Translations under genes and position numbers: made by a program
Part shown: piece after piece, positions 6,424-14,698 of the stretch
How positions within the stretch are numbered: position 1 is the first letter of the stretch
Layout of the letters: the number at the start of each line of letters is the position of its first letter
The notes under the pieces: model-generated
The model's input: the letters and a program-made list of their open reading frames with translations, nothing else
What the model was told of the DNA's origin: nothing
Databases searched by the model: none
Origin: an uncultured Alphaproteobacteria bacterium
GTDB taxonomy: Bacteria; Pseudomonadota; Alphaproteobacteria; UBA8366; JADFVY01
Assembly (NCBI GenBank): GCA_947259105.1
Contig: CAMYKU010000044.1
Location: 1 to 32,190, forward strand
Direction of reading: 5' to 3'
DNA: 32,190 nucleotides

Positions 6424-6573
6424 CGGCACCCCCTTGCGCATCGGGTTCGGGTTGCGATCGCCCGCGCAACATATTGCGGTCACCGCCACGAATACCACAA
6501 AACCTAGATTGCCACAGGGGGATTCCGCGGCGCAAGCCCGGAAAAGACGATTGCGGGATTTTCTTGTGGATAG

Positions 6574-6915
6574 TCAGCCGGCGGACTTGCCCGGCCGCTT
6601 GCGTTTCGCCGCCCCGGCCGCCGCCGGTGTTTTCTTCGCGGCGGGTGCTTTCTCCTCGGCAGGTGTCCGGCCGGCGAGCGCCGATTCCAGCGCGGCGACG
6701 CGTTTTTCCAGGGCCTCCTGCTCGATCCGGGCCTTCGCCGCCATCGCCTTCACCGCCTCGAATTCCTCACGGGGCACGATGTCCATCTCGGCAAGGATAC
6801 GCTCGAACTGCTGCTTCAGCCGGGCCTCGACCTCACCGCGCACACCGGACAGGGCGCCCGCGGCGCCGCTGGCCATCCGGGCAAGATCATCGAGCAGTCG
6901 GTTGTCCACCTGCAT
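6574..6915 (-). CDS. UbiK/BMFP-family accessory factor
   Basis: This 113-residue protein matches the BMFP family. It starts MQVDNRLLDDLARMASGA, has a coiled-coil core (about 26-81) with MDIVPREEFEAVK at 44-56, and ends in an Ala/Lys/Pro-rich tail. In Escherichia coli the relative UbiK supports aerobic ubiquinone synthesis by binding UbiJ; other members are trimeric membrane-fusogenic proteins. The low-complexity tail (about 84-113) is common in alphaproteobacterial members. The ATG at 6915 follows GGAG. The gene diverges from lgt, and both have well-formed promoters in the shared 182-base gap. Confidence 0.85.
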   Translation of the reverse strand: MQVDNRLLDDLARMASGAAGALSGVRGEVEARLKQQFERILAEMDIVPREEFEAVKAMAAKARIEQEALEKRVAALESALAGRTPAEEKAPAAKKTPAAAGAAKRKRPGKSAG

Positions 6916-6953
6916 TGGAGACGCTCCATCGGTCGCTAGAAGAATTCGGGTCA

Positions 6954-6982
6954 CCTATACGCCGCGCAGCCGGCGGGCGCAA
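6954..6982 (-). promoter_or_regulatory. Promoter of the UbiK/BMFP gene
   Basis: On the minus strand TTGCGC (6982-6977) and TATAGG (6959-6954) have a 17-base spacer. The expected start is about 6947, giving a leader of about 30 bases. Confidence 0.65.
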
Positions 6983-6996
6983 CCGGCCGCCGTGCC

Positions 6997-7025
6997 TTGC
7001 GAACGGGCGTCGCGGTTCCTATAAC
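6997..7025 (+). promoter_or_regulatory. Promoter of the lgt operon
   Basis: TTGCGA (6997-7002) and TATAAC (7020-7025) have a 17-base spacer. This divergent promoter lies back to back with that of the UbiK/BMFP gene; the two -35 boxes are 14 bases apart. The leader to the lgt ATG is about 65 bases. Confidence 0.7.
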
Positions 7026-7097
7026 AGGGGCAGCCCGCGCCTCGCGCCGGAACGCACAGGCGGCGGACTTCCCGTCGGAAGCAAGGATCAGCCGCAT

Positions 7098-7922
7098 ATG
7101 GAAGCCTTCGTCGTCAATTTCGACCCGGTCATGTTCAGCATACCGCTGCCGTTCACCGACCTGTCCCTGCCGATCCGATGGTATGCCCTGTCCTATATCG
7201 TCGGGATCATGCTGGCCTGGCAGTACTGCATGCGCCTCGCCGCCCGCCCGCCGAACCTGGTGACGCCCCGGCAGATCGACGATTTCCTGCTGTGGGCGAC
7301 GCTGGGTGTGATCTTGGGCGCGCGGCTGGGCATCGTGCTGTTTTACCGTCCCGGTTATTACATCGCCGATCCGGTGGAAATCCTGAAAATCTGGGAGGGC
7401 GGCATGTCGTTCCACGGGGGGCTGGTGGGCGTAATAATCGCGATGGTCGTGTTCGCGCGCCGGTACCGGATCCCGCTGCTGGCCCTGACCGACATCGTCG
7501 GCGCCGCCGCGCCGATCGGCCTGTTCCTGGGGCGTCTTGCGAATTTCATCAACGGCGAATTGTGGGGCCGGCCGACCGACGTGCCGTGGGCCATGATCTT
7601 CCCGCAAGCGCTGGACGGGCTGCCGCGCCACCCGAGCCAGTTGTACGAGGCGACGCTGGAGGGGCTGGTGCTGTTCGCGGTCCTCGCCTTCATGGTGCTC
7701 GGGCCATGGAAGACGTTGCGCCGACCTGGCCTCACGACCGGCGTGTTCCTGACCGGTTATGCGCTGGGGCGCGGCTTCGTTGAAACGATGCGCGAGCCGG
7801 ACAGCTATCTTGGCCTGTACAGCTTCGGGACCACCTGGGGCCAGTGGCTGTCGCTGCCGATGCTGCTGGGCGGCGTGTATCTCATCTGGCGGGCGCTGAA
7901 GCGGGAGCCGGTGGCCGCTTGA
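7098..7922 (+). CDS. lgt: Prolipoprotein diacylglyceryl transferase
   Basis: Lgt transfers a diacylglyceryl group from phosphatidylglycerol to the lipobox cysteine of prolipoproteins in the inner membrane. The 274-residue protein has about seven hydrophobic segments. It carries RWYALSYI near the N-terminus, GGMSFHGGLVG, the GRLANFINGELWGRPT signature and RHPSQLYEA, all diagnostic of the family. The C-terminal GRGFVETMREPD segment holds further conserved residues. The ATG at 7098 follows AAGGA at good distance. It overlaps the next gene by 4 bases. Confidence 0.97.
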   Translation: MEAFVVNFDPVMFSIPLPFTDLSLPIRWYALSYIVGIMLAWQYCMRLAARPPNLVTPRQIDDFLLWATLGVILGARLGIVLFYRPGYYIADPVEILKIWEGGMSFHGGLVGVIIAMVVFARRYRIPLLALTDIVGAAAPIGLFLGRLANFINGELWGRPTDVPWAMIFPQALDGLPRHPSQLYEATLEGLVLFAVLAFMVLGPWKTLRRPGLTTGVFLTGYALGRGFVETMREPDSYLGLYSFGTTWGQWLSLPMLLGGVYLIWRALKREPVAA

Positions 7923-9034
7923 CCGAGACGCTGGCCGACGTGCTGCGGGGCCGGATCGCCAGGACCGGCCCGGTCGGCATCGCGGACTTCATGGCCGAGG
8001 CGCTGGGCCATCCCGACCACGGCTACTACATGACCCGCGACCCGCTGGGCGCAGCCGGCGATTTCATTACCGCGCCGGAAATCAGCCAGATGTTCGGCGA
8101 ACTGATCGGACTGTGGTGCGCGGAGATGTGGCGCAGCGACCTCGCGCCCCGGCCGGCGGGACTGGTCGAGCTCGGCCCCGGGCGCGGCACCCTGATGGCG
8201 GATGCCTTGCGCGCCGCGCGCATGATGCCCGGATTCGCCGATGCGCTGACGGTCCACCTGGTGGAGACCAGCCCGCCGCTGCAGGCGATGCAGCAACGCG
8301 CGCTCGCCGGTTGCGGCGGAGCGTGGCATCGCAGCCTCGCGGAGGTCCCCGACGGGCCCCTGCTGCTGATCGCCAACGAGTTCTTCGACGCCCTGCCGGT
8401 CCGCCAGTTCGCGCTGACCCAGGAAGGCTGGCGCGAACGGATGGTGGCGCTCGATGCGGCAGGCGGCGGGTTCCGCTTCGTGCTGGCGTCCGAAATTCTG
8501 GCGGCGGACACCGCGATCCCGCAGGAGATCCTTGCATTGGCGCAGCCCGGCGACATCGCCGAGACCTGCCCGGCGGGTCTCGCGCTGGCCGAGGACATCG
8601 GCCGCCGCATCGTCCGGCATGGCGGCGCGGCGCTGATCATCGACTACGGCCATGCGGCCAGCGCGCCTGGCGAGACCCTGCAGGCTGTCCGCGCGCACGA
8701 GCGCCACGATCCGCTCGACGCGCCCGGCGAGGCCGACCTCACGGCGCATGTCGATTTCGCGGCCCTGTCGCGGGCGGCGGCGCGGGCCGGCGCGGCGACG
8801 CACGGCCCGACGCCCCAGGGCCTGTTCCTGTCGCGCCTGGGGATCGCGGAGCGGGTCGAGCGGTTGCGCCGAAGCGCGACGCCGGACCAGGCGCTGGATG
8901 TCGAGACCGCGTGCCACCGCTTGATCGCGGCCGAGGAAATGGGCACCCTGTTCAAGGCGCTGGCGATCACGCCGCCGACGATGCCCGCGCCGCCCGGATT
9001 CCTGTCGCTGCCGGAAGATGCCGCGAGCCCATGA
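7919..9034 (+). CDS. SAM-dependent methyltransferase, MidA/NDUFAF7 family
   Basis: The protein is 371 residues from a TTG start at 7919, which overlaps the lgt stop as TTGA. No ATG occurs between the lgt end and the conserved N-terminal region, and GGGAG lies 11 bases upstream. Recognisable motifs are DFMAEALGHPDHGYY, GAAGDFITAPEISQ and the SAM-binding loop ELGPGRGTLMAD. The mitochondrial relative NDUFAF7 methylates an arginine of a complex I subunit during assembly. Bacterial members are widespread and their substrate is mostly untested, so a role in complex I is only a family inference. It is sandwiched between lgt and pgeF with overlaps on both sides, an operon arrangement. Confidence 0.9.
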   Translation: MTETLADVLRGRIARTGPVGIADFMAEALGHPDHGYYMTRDPLGAAGDFITAPEISQMFGELIGLWCAEMWRSDLAPRPAGLVELGPGRGTLMADALRAARMMPGFADALTVHLVETSPPLQAMQQRALAGCGGAWHRSLAEVPDGPLLLIANEFFDALPVRQFALTQEGWRERMVALDAAGGGFRFVLASEILAADTAIPQEILALAQPGDIAETCPAGLALAEDIGRRIVRHGGAALIIDYGHAASAPGETLQAVRAHERHDPLDAPGEADLTAHVDFAALSRAAARAGAATHGPTPQGLFLSRLGIAERVERLRRSATPDQALDVETACHRLIAAEEMGTLFKALAITPPTMPAPPGFLSLPEDAASP

Positions 9035-9828
9035 CCGATCCGCATCCGCCGCTGATCACCGACCCGGCCCTGGCCGCGCTGGGCGGTCTGCGCCACGCCT
9101 TCTTCACCCGGCGGGGCGGCGTCAGCAAGGGCGTCTACGAGTCGCTGAACACGGGCTATGGCTCGGGCGATGAACGTGACAGCATCGCCGAGAACAGGCG
9201 CCGCGCCATGGCCGCCTTCGGCCTGCCGGCGGCGGCGCTGAACACGGTCTACCAGATCCACGGCACCGGGGTCGCGCTGGCCGACCGCAACTGGGACCCG
9301 GCGGACGCGCCGCGCGCCGACGCGCAGGTCACCGACCGGCCCGGCATCGCCATCGGCATCCTGACCGCCGACTGCGCGCCGGTGCTTCTCGCGGGAAGGA
9401 AGGCGGATGGCGGGCCGGTGATCGGCGCGGCGCACGCCGGCTGGAAGGGCGCCGTGGCCGGCGTGCTGGCGGAGGCGGTGGCCGCCATGGAGGCGCTGGG
9501 CGCCCGGCGCGAGACGATCCATGCCGCGGTCGGGCCGTGCATCGGGCAGGACTCGTACGAGGTCGGCCCGGAGTTCCCGGACCCGTTTGTGGACCAGGAT
9601 CCGGCCAGCACGCGATTTTTCCGGCCGGGCCGGCGCGACGGCCATTCGATGTTCGACATCGCCGGTTACGTCGAAAGCCGGCTGGCCGCCCTGTCGATCG
9701 CGGCGGTGGGCCGGATCGATGCCGATACCTGCGCCGAGCCGGACCGCTTCTTCAGCTATCGCCGCACCACCCTGGCCGGCGAACCCGATTACGGGCGCGA
9801 ACTGTCGGCGATCGTCATAGCGGGATAG
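9031..9828 (+). CDS. pgeF: Peptidoglycan editing factor / laccase-domain protein
   Basis: This 265-residue protein belongs to the YfiH/DUF152 family. The conserved metal-site residues are present: His77 in QIHGTG, Cys115 in TADCAP, His135 in AAHAGWKG and Cys170 in GPCIGQDSYEVG. Members have been reported to act on purine nucleosides and, as PgeF in E. coli, to prevent incorrect residues in peptidoglycan precursors. The ATG at 9031 overlaps the preceding stop (ATGA). It probably shares the lgt transcript, which would place two cell-envelope functions together. Confidence 0.93.
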   Translation: MTDPHPPLITDPALAALGGLRHAFFTRRGGVSKGVYESLNTGYGSGDERDSIAENRRRAMAAFGLPAAALNTVYQIHGTGVALADRNWDPADAPRADAQVTDRPGIAIGILTADCAPVLLAGRKADGGPVIGAAHAGWKGAVAGVLAEAVAAMEALGARRETIHAAVGPCIGQDSYEVGPEFPDPFVDQDPASTRFFRPGRRDGHSMFDIAGYVESRLAALSIAAVGRIDADTCAEPDRFFSYRRTTLAGEPDYGRELSAIVIAG

Positions 9829-9837
9829 AACGCGGCG

Positions 9838-11001
9838 ATGGAACGGCATCTCCACTTCAGCGAAGCGGAACTCGCGGGACGGCGCGACCGCGCCTGCGCG
9901 GCGATGCAGCGCGAGGGATTCGACGGGCTGCTGGTGTTCCGCCAGGAGAGCATGTACTGGCTCACCGGCTACGACAGTTTCGGCTACGTCTGGTTTCAGT
10001 GCCTCTATCTCGGCGCCGACGGCACGATGTTCCTGCTGACCCGCGCGCCGGACCTGCGCCAGGCGCAGTTCACCTCGGTCATTCCGCCGGCCCGGATTCA
10101 CGTCTGGGCGGACCGCGAGGGCGCGGACCCGGTGGCCGACCTGAAGGCCCTGATCGAGTCCGAGGGATGCCGCGGCCAGCGTCTGGGTGTCGAATGGGAA
10201 TCGTACGGCCTGAACGCCCGCAACGGGCTGCGCCTGAAGGACGCGCTGGAGGGCTTCGCCGCCCTGGAGGACGCCTCGTTCCTGGTCAGCCGGCTGCGTC
10301 TGACCAAGAGTCCGTCGGAGCTGGACTATGTGCGAAAGGCCGCCGAGCTGGCCGACGCCTCGTGGGACGAGGCGGTGGCGCTGGCCAAGCCCGGCGCCTT
10401 CGAGGGCGACATCCTGGCCGCCATGCAGGGCGCGGTGTTCCGGGGCGGCGGCGACGATCCGGCCAACGAGACCATCATCGGCTCCGGCCCCGGCGCCCTG
10501 ATGTGCCGCTATTACACGGGGCGCCGGACGCTGGCCGTGCAGGACCAGCTGACCCTGGAATTCGCGGGCGTCTACCGGCACTACCATGCGGCCCTGATGC
10601 GGACCATCGTGGTCGGCAAGCCCGCTTCCCGGCATATCGGCCTGCACGCGGCGGCAAGCGACGCCCTGGCGGCCTGCGAGGAAGCGCTGCAGCCGGGACG
10701 GCCGGTCGGCGAGGTGTTCGACGCCCATGCAAGCGTGCTGGACGCGGCGGGCCTGGCCGAACACCGGATGAACGCCTGCGGCTACAGCCTGGGCGCAACC
10801 TTTGCGCCGAACTGGATGGACTGGCCGATGCTGTATCGCGGCAACCCGGTGGAGGCCGCGCCGGGCATGGTGTTCTTCATCCACATGATCCTGTTCGATT
10901 CCGCAGCCGGCATCGCCATGACGCTGGCCCGCACGTCGCTGGTCACCGAAACCGGCAGCGCGCCGCTCTCGAAGGCCTCGCTGGACCTGGTGGTGGCCTG
11001 A
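9838..11001 (+). CDS. M24-family (Xaa-Pro peptidase/DoeA-like) protein lacking canonical metal ligands
   Basis: The protein is 387 residues: a creatinase-type N-terminal domain (about 10-150) and a pita-bread M24 domain (about 158-380). SPSELDYVRKAAELAD and the overall layout fit Xaa-Pro peptidases. In true M24 enzymes five ligands (Asp, Asp, His, Glu, Glu) hold two metals. Here Glu241 and His250 stand where the two Asp residues are expected, the usual His region reads CGYSLG (314-319), and the PGxxF-Glu segment reads GMVFFIHM. This substitution pattern recalls creatinase and the ectoine hydrolase DoeA, so a metal-independent amidohydrolase is more likely than a peptidase. It begins 9 bases after pgeF. 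No ectoine genes are seen nearby. Confidence 0.82.
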   Translation: MERHLHFSEAELAGRRDRACAAMQREGFDGLLVFRQESMYWLTGYDSFGYVWFQCLYLGADGTMFLLTRAPDLRQAQFTSVIPPARIHVWADREGADPVADLKALIESEGCRGQRLGVEWESYGLNARNGLRLKDALEGFAALEDASFLVSRLRLTKSPSELDYVRKAAELADASWDEAVALAKPGAFEGDILAAMQGAVFRGGGDDPANETIIGSGPGALMCRYYTGRRTLAVQDQLTLEFAGVYRHYHAALMRTIVVGKPASRHIGLHAAASDALAACEEALQPGRPVGEVFDAHASVLDAAGLAEHRMNACGYSLGATFAPNWMDWPMLYRGNPVEAAPGMVFFIHMILFDSAAGIAMTLARTSLVTETGSAPLSKASLDLVVA

Positions 11002-11027
11002 GCCGGGCGCGTTTGGGCCATTGAGCG

Positions 11028-11056
11028 TTTACAGCGCCGCGGCCGCTTGATATAGA
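11028..11056 (+). promoter_or_regulatory. Promoter of prs
   Basis: TTTACA (11028-11033) and TATAGA (11051-11056) are separated by exactly 17 bases. Expected start is near 11063, leaving a GC-rich leader of about 90 bases with a possible CCGCCG/CGGCGG hairpin. Confidence 0.7.
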
Positions 11057-11153
11057 AGGCGCGCCCTGACCGCCGCGTGGCGACGGCGGGGCTGTGTATT
11101 TTCTGCGCGGGGGCGCGGACCGGGGGCCGGATCCAGGGGATACGGGACGCAAG

Positions 11154-12092
11154 ATGAAGATCCTCAGTGGCAACAGCAACCGGCCGCTGTCAGAGGCTAT
11201 TTCCGCCAAGCTTGGCGTACCCTTGACCGAGGCGGCGATCCGCCGGTTCTCGGACCAGGAGGTGTTCGTCGAGATTCTCGAGAACGTGCGCGGCGAGGAC
11301 GTGTTCGTCGTGCAGTCGACCTGTTTCCCCGCGAACGACAATCTCATGGAATTGCTGGTAATCATCGATGCCCTGCGGCGCGGTTCGGCGCGGCGGATCA
11401 CCGCGGTGATTCCGTATTTCGGTTACGCCCGCCAGGACCGCAAGACCGGGCCGCGCACGCCGATTTCGGCGAAGCTGGTGGCGAATTTGATCACCACCGC
11501 CGGCGCCGACCGGGTGCTGACGCTGGAGCTGCATGCGGGGCAGATCCAGGGCTTCTTCGACATCCCGACCGACAACCTGTTCTCGTCGCCGGTGTTCGTC
11601 GCCCATATCGAAGCCCACAAGAAAAAGCAGGGCAACGAGCTGGTGATCGTGTCGCCCGACGTGGGCGGCGTGGTGCGCGCACGCGGCCTCGCCAAGCGGC
11701 TGGAGGCCGACCTTGCGATCATCGACAAGCGGCGCGAGCACGCCGGCGTATCGGAGGTGATGAACATCATCGGCGACGTCGATGGGCGGACCTGCCTGCT
11801 GGTGGACGATATCATCGATTCCGCGGGCACGCTGTGCAACGCGGCGCAGGCGCTCGTCGACCAGGGCGCCAAATCGGTGTCCGCATACGTTACCCACGGC
11901 GTGCTGTCCGGCGGCGCGGTGGCGCGCGTCACATCGTCGCCGATGGAAGGCCTGGTGATCACCGACAGCATCCCGCCGACCGAGGCCGTCCGGGTGGCCC
12001 ACAATATCGTGCAGGTGTCGATCGCGCCGCTGCTGGCCGACGCGATCGAACGCATCGCCGGCGAAAAATCGGTTTCCAGCCTGTTCGATTGA
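11154..12092 (+). CDS. prs: Ribose-phosphate pyrophosphokinase
   Basis: Prs makes phosphoribosyl pyrophosphate from ribose 5-phosphate and ATP, feeding purine, pyrimidine, histidine, tryptophan and NAD synthesis. The 312-residue protein is full length. It has [10 protein letters not shown] near residue 32, [10 protein letters not shown] at about 96-105 (the ATP/flexible-loop region), the [11 protein letters not shown] segment, and the PRPP-binding loop [10 protein letters not shown] near 222. The ATG at 11154 matches the family start; the upstream Shine-Dalgarno sequence is weak. It heads a prs-rplY-pth-ychF block found in many proteobacteria. Confidence 0.97.
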   Translation: MKILSGNSNRPLSEAISAKLGVPLTEAAIRRFSDQEVFVEILENVRGEDVFVVQSTCFPANDNLMELLVIIDALRRGSARRITAVIPYFGYARQDRKTGPRTPISAKLVANLITTAGADRVLTLELHAGQIQGFFDIPTDNLFSSPVFVAHIEAHKKKQGNELVIVSPDVGGVVRARGLAKRLEADLAIIDKRREHAGVSEVMNIIGDVDGRTCLLVDDIIDSAGTLCNAAQALVDQGAKSVSAYVTHGVLSGGAVARVTSSPMEGLVITDSIPPTEAVRVAHNIVQVSIAPLLADAIERIAGEKSVSSLFD

Positions 12093-12189
12093 GTGTAGAA
12101 CAGCGCCCGCCGCCCGGATGTGGCGGCATCAGTGGCAGCGGCACCCCTGGAGGCCGCGCCGCGCATCGAGACGTCCAAGGAGCAGATAC

Positions 12190-12873
12190 ATGAGTGATTC
12201 CAACGTTATCAGCGCAGAGACGCGCGACCGGGCCGGAAAGGGGGCCGCCCGGGCCGTACGCCGCGCGGGCCGCGTGCCCGCCGTGATCTACGGCGACACC
12301 AAGACCCCCGTCATGATTTCGCTGGAGCCGCGCGAACTGCGCAAGCAGCTCGATACCGGCAGTTTTTTCGCAGTCGTCTATTCGGTGGACATCGGCGGCG
12401 GCGGGTCGGAACGGGTGCTGCCGCGCGACGTGCAGTTCCATCCGGTGAACGGCCAGGCACTGCATGTGGATTTCCTGCGGGTCACCAAGACGACGCGCAC
12501 CAACGTCGACGTGCCCTGCGTCTTCGTGAACGAAGAGGAGAGCCCGGGCCTCAAGCGCGGCGGCCTGTTGAACATCGTGCGCCACGAGATCGAAGTGGTG
12601 TGCGGCGTCGATGACATTCCCGAGCAGTTCGTGTTCGACCTGACCGGCCTCGACATCGGCGACAGCGTCCACATCAGCGCCATCGAGATGCCCGAGGGCG
12701 TCGCACCGACCATCACCGACCGCGACTTCACGGTCGCCACCATCGCCGCAGCGCTTCTCCAGGAAGAGGAGGAGGAAGTGGAAGGCGAAGAGGGCGAGGA
12801 AGGCGAGGAAGGCGAAGAGGGCGAGGAAGGCGAGGAAGGCGAAGAGGGCGCCGGAGACTCCTCCGAGGACTGA
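12190..12873 (+). CDS. rplY: 50S ribosomal protein L25/general stress protein Ctc
   Basis: L25 binds 5S rRNA in the large ribosomal subunit. The 227-residue protein is the long Ctc-type form: an N-terminal L25 domain (about 5-95, with ETRDRAGKGAARAVRRAGRV near the start) and a C-terminal beta-rich TL5 domain (about 100-190). A strongly acidic Glu/Gly tail (about 195-227) is encoded by tandem DNA repeats. AAGGAG precedes the ATG at 12190. The tail is longer and more regular than usual. No separate promoter is evident in the 97-base gap after prs. Confidence 0.95.
   Translation: MSDSNVISAETRDRAGKGAARAVRRAGRVPAVIYGDTKTPVMISLEPRELRKQLDTGSFFAVVYSVDIGGGGSERVLPRDVQFHPVNGQALHVDFLRVTKTTRTNVDVPCVFVNEEESPGLKRGGLLNIVRHEIEVVCGVDDIPEQFVFDLTGLDIGDSVHISAIEMPEGVAPTITDRDFTVATIAAALLQEEEEEVEGEEGEEGEEGEEGEEGEEGEEGAGDSSED
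12787..12849 (+). repeat. Tandem repeat encoding the acidic tail of L25
   Basis: Seven 9-base units of GARGARGGC follow one another. They fall into a 27-base higher-order unit (GAAGAGGGC, then GAGGAAGGC twice) present as two perfect copies plus one third of a copy. Each unit encodes Glu-Glu-Gly, so copy-number changes keep the frame. Confidence 0.95.
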
Positions 12874-12885
12874 CCGGGCGGACCG

Positions 12886-13515
12886 ATGCTTCTTCTCGTC
12901 GGCCTGGGCAATCCGGGCCCCAAATACGAAAAGAACCGGCACAATATCGGGTTCATGGCGGTGGACGAAATCGTCCGCCGCCATTCCTTTGGCGCCTGGC
13001 GCGCGCGCTTTCAGGCGCTGACGGCGGAAGGGCGGATCGGCGGCGACAAGGTTCTGGCGATGAAGCCGACCACCTACATGAACGAATCCGGCCGCGCGGT
13101 CGGCGAGGCGCTGCGCTTCTTCAAGCTCGCCCCGTCCGATACGATCGTCATCTACGACGAGCTCGATCTCGCTCCGGGCAAGGTGCGCGTCAGGCAGGGC
13201 GGCGGGCTGGCCGGCCATAACGGGCTGCGCAGCATCGATGCGCATATCGGCAACGATTTCCGCCGGGTGCGGGTCGGCATCGGCCATCCGGGCGACAAGC
13301 ACCGCGTCCATGGCCACGTGCTGAGCGATATCGCCAAGGCCGAACTGCCGGTGATGGCGCGGGTGGTGGACGCGATCGCCGACGCCATCCCGATCCTGGT
13401 CGCCGGCGACGACGGCGCCTTCATGAGCCGGGTCGCGCTGCTGGTCTTCCCGCCGCCGCCGAAACCGCCACGGCCCGATGGCGACGAACCGCCACCGCGC
13501 GACAACGAAGGCTGA
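12886..13515 (+). CDS. pth: Peptidyl-tRNA hydrolase
   Basis: Pth releases tRNA from prematurely dissociated peptidyl-tRNA. The 209-residue protein has [18 protein letters not shown] at the N-terminus with catalytic His19, the [10 protein letters not shown] motif (60-69), Asp91 in [10 protein letters not shown] and [13 protein letters not shown] with Asn112. A Pro-rich, charged C-terminal extension (about 185-209) follows the catalytic core and looks disordered. It starts 12 bases after rplY and is followed by ychF at 29 bases. Confidence 0.97.
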   Translation: MLLLVGLGNPGPKYEKNRHNIGFMAVDEIVRRHSFGAWRARFQALTAEGRIGGDKVLAMKPTTYMNESGRAVGEALRFFKLAPSDTIVIYDELDLAPGKVRVRQGGGLAGHNGLRSIDAHIGNDFRRVRVGIGHPGDKHRVHGHVLSDIAKAELPVMARVVDAIADAIPILVAGDDGAFMSRVALLVFPPPPKPPRPDGDEPPPRDNEG

Positions 13516-13544
13516 ATGCGCCGCGCATCAAGGAAAAGACAGTC

Positions 13545-14642
13545 ATGGGTTTCAAATGCGGCATCGTCGGCCTGCCCAATGTCGGCAAGTCGACGCTTTT
13601 CAATGCACTCACGCAGACCGCGGCGGCGGAATCCGCGAACTATCCGTTCTGCACCATCGAGCCCAATGTCGGGCGGGTGGCGGTGCCGGATGCGCGTCTG
13701 GACAGGATCGCCGAACTGGCGAAATCGGCGCAGGAAATCCCGACATTCCTGGAGTTCGTCGATATCGCCGGCCTGGTGCGCGGCGCATCGAAGGGCGAAG
13801 GCCTCGGCAACCAGTTCCTGGCCAACATCCGCGAGGTCGATGCGATCGTGCATGTGCTGCGCTGCTTCGAGGGCGACGTCACCCATGTCGAGACCACCGT
13901 CGATCCGATCCGCGATGCCGAAATCGTCGAGACCGAGCTGATGCTGGCCGACCTTGAAAGCCTGGAGCGCCGCATCGCGCCGCTGGAAAAGCGCGCGACG
14001 AGCGGCGACAAGGCGGCGAAGGCGCAGGTCGCGGTCATGCGCAAGGCGCTGGACCTGTTGCAGGAGGGACGGCCGGCGCGCGAGGCGCGGCTCGATGCCG
14101 GGGAGCGCCGCCCGTTCCAGGCGCTGCAACTGCTGACCGCGAAGCCGGTGCTCTACGCCTGCAACGTCGACGAGGACAGCGCCGCCACCGGCAACGCGCT
14201 CTCGGCCCGCGTCGCCGAACGGGCGGAACGGACCGGCGCGGCCTGCGTCGTTATTTCCGCCGCCATCGAGGCGGAGGTCGCAGCGCTCGACTCGGAACCC
14301 GAAAAGCAGGAGTTCCTGGAATCGCTGGGGCTGGCGGAAACCGGCCTCGCCCGCGTCATCCGCGCCGGCTACGCGCTGCTCGACCTGATCACCTTCTTCA
14401 CCGCCGGGCCCAAGGAGGCGCGCGCCTGGACCGTGCGGCGCGGGGCGAAGGCGCCGGAGGCCGCCGGCGTCATCCACACCGATTTCGAGAAGGGCTTCAT
14501 CCGGGCGGAAACCATCTCGTACGAGGACTACGTGCAGCACGGCGGCGAACAGGCCGCCAAGGACGCCGGCCGCATGCGGCTGGAGGGCAAGGACTACGTC
14601 GCCCGCGACGGCGACGTCTTCCACTTCCGCTTCAACGTGTGA
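13545..14642 (+). CDS. ychF: Redox-regulated ATPase YchF (OLA1 family)
   Basis: YchF is a P-loop protein of the Obg group that prefers ATP and associates with ribosomes; it has been linked to oxidative-stress control. The 365-residue protein has the Walker A motif GLPNVGKS at 9-16, the G3-like DIAGLVRGASKGEGLGNQF segment, a helical coiled-coil insertion (about 140-185) and a C-terminal TGS domain (about 280-363). AAGGA precedes the ATG at 13545. Full length, no oddities. Confidence 0.97.
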   Translation: MGFKCGIVGLPNVGKSTLFNALTQTAAAESANYPFCTIEPNVGRVAVPDARLDRIAELAKSAQEIPTFLEFVDIAGLVRGASKGEGLGNQFLANIREVDAIVHVLRCFEGDVTHVETTVDPIRDAEIVETELMLADLESLERRIAPLEKRATSGDKAAKAQVAVMRKALDLLQEGRPAREARLDAGERRPFQALQLLTAKPVLYACNVDEDSAATGNALSARVAERAERTGAACVVISAAIEAEVAALDSEPEKQEFLESLGLAETGLARVIRAGYALLDLITFFTAGPKEARAWTVRRGAKAPEAAGVIHTDFEKGFIRAETISYEDYVQHGGEQAAKDAGRMRLEGKDYVARDGDVFHFRFNV

Positions 14643-14698
14643 TCGCGCATAATCCGGACCGGATCGGCGGAAGACATCTGGAGGACAGGGAGGACGGC

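Noticed and set aside
8644..10884. A 746-codon minus-strand open frame opposite the midA-like, pgeF and M24 genes
   Set aside because: The composition is that of an antisense shadow and it covers three genes with clear conserved motifs.
11063..11153. Possible riboswitch in the prs leader
   Set aside because: Only one short GC-rich hairpin is visible; no purine or other known riboswitch core could be recognised.
12787..12849. Possible CRISPR-like array
   Set aside because: The units are contiguous 9-base repeats without spacers, in frame within rplY.
13152..14624. A 490-codon minus-strand open frame opposite pth and ychF
   Set aside because: It is antisense to conserved motifs of YchF and shows no domain of its own.
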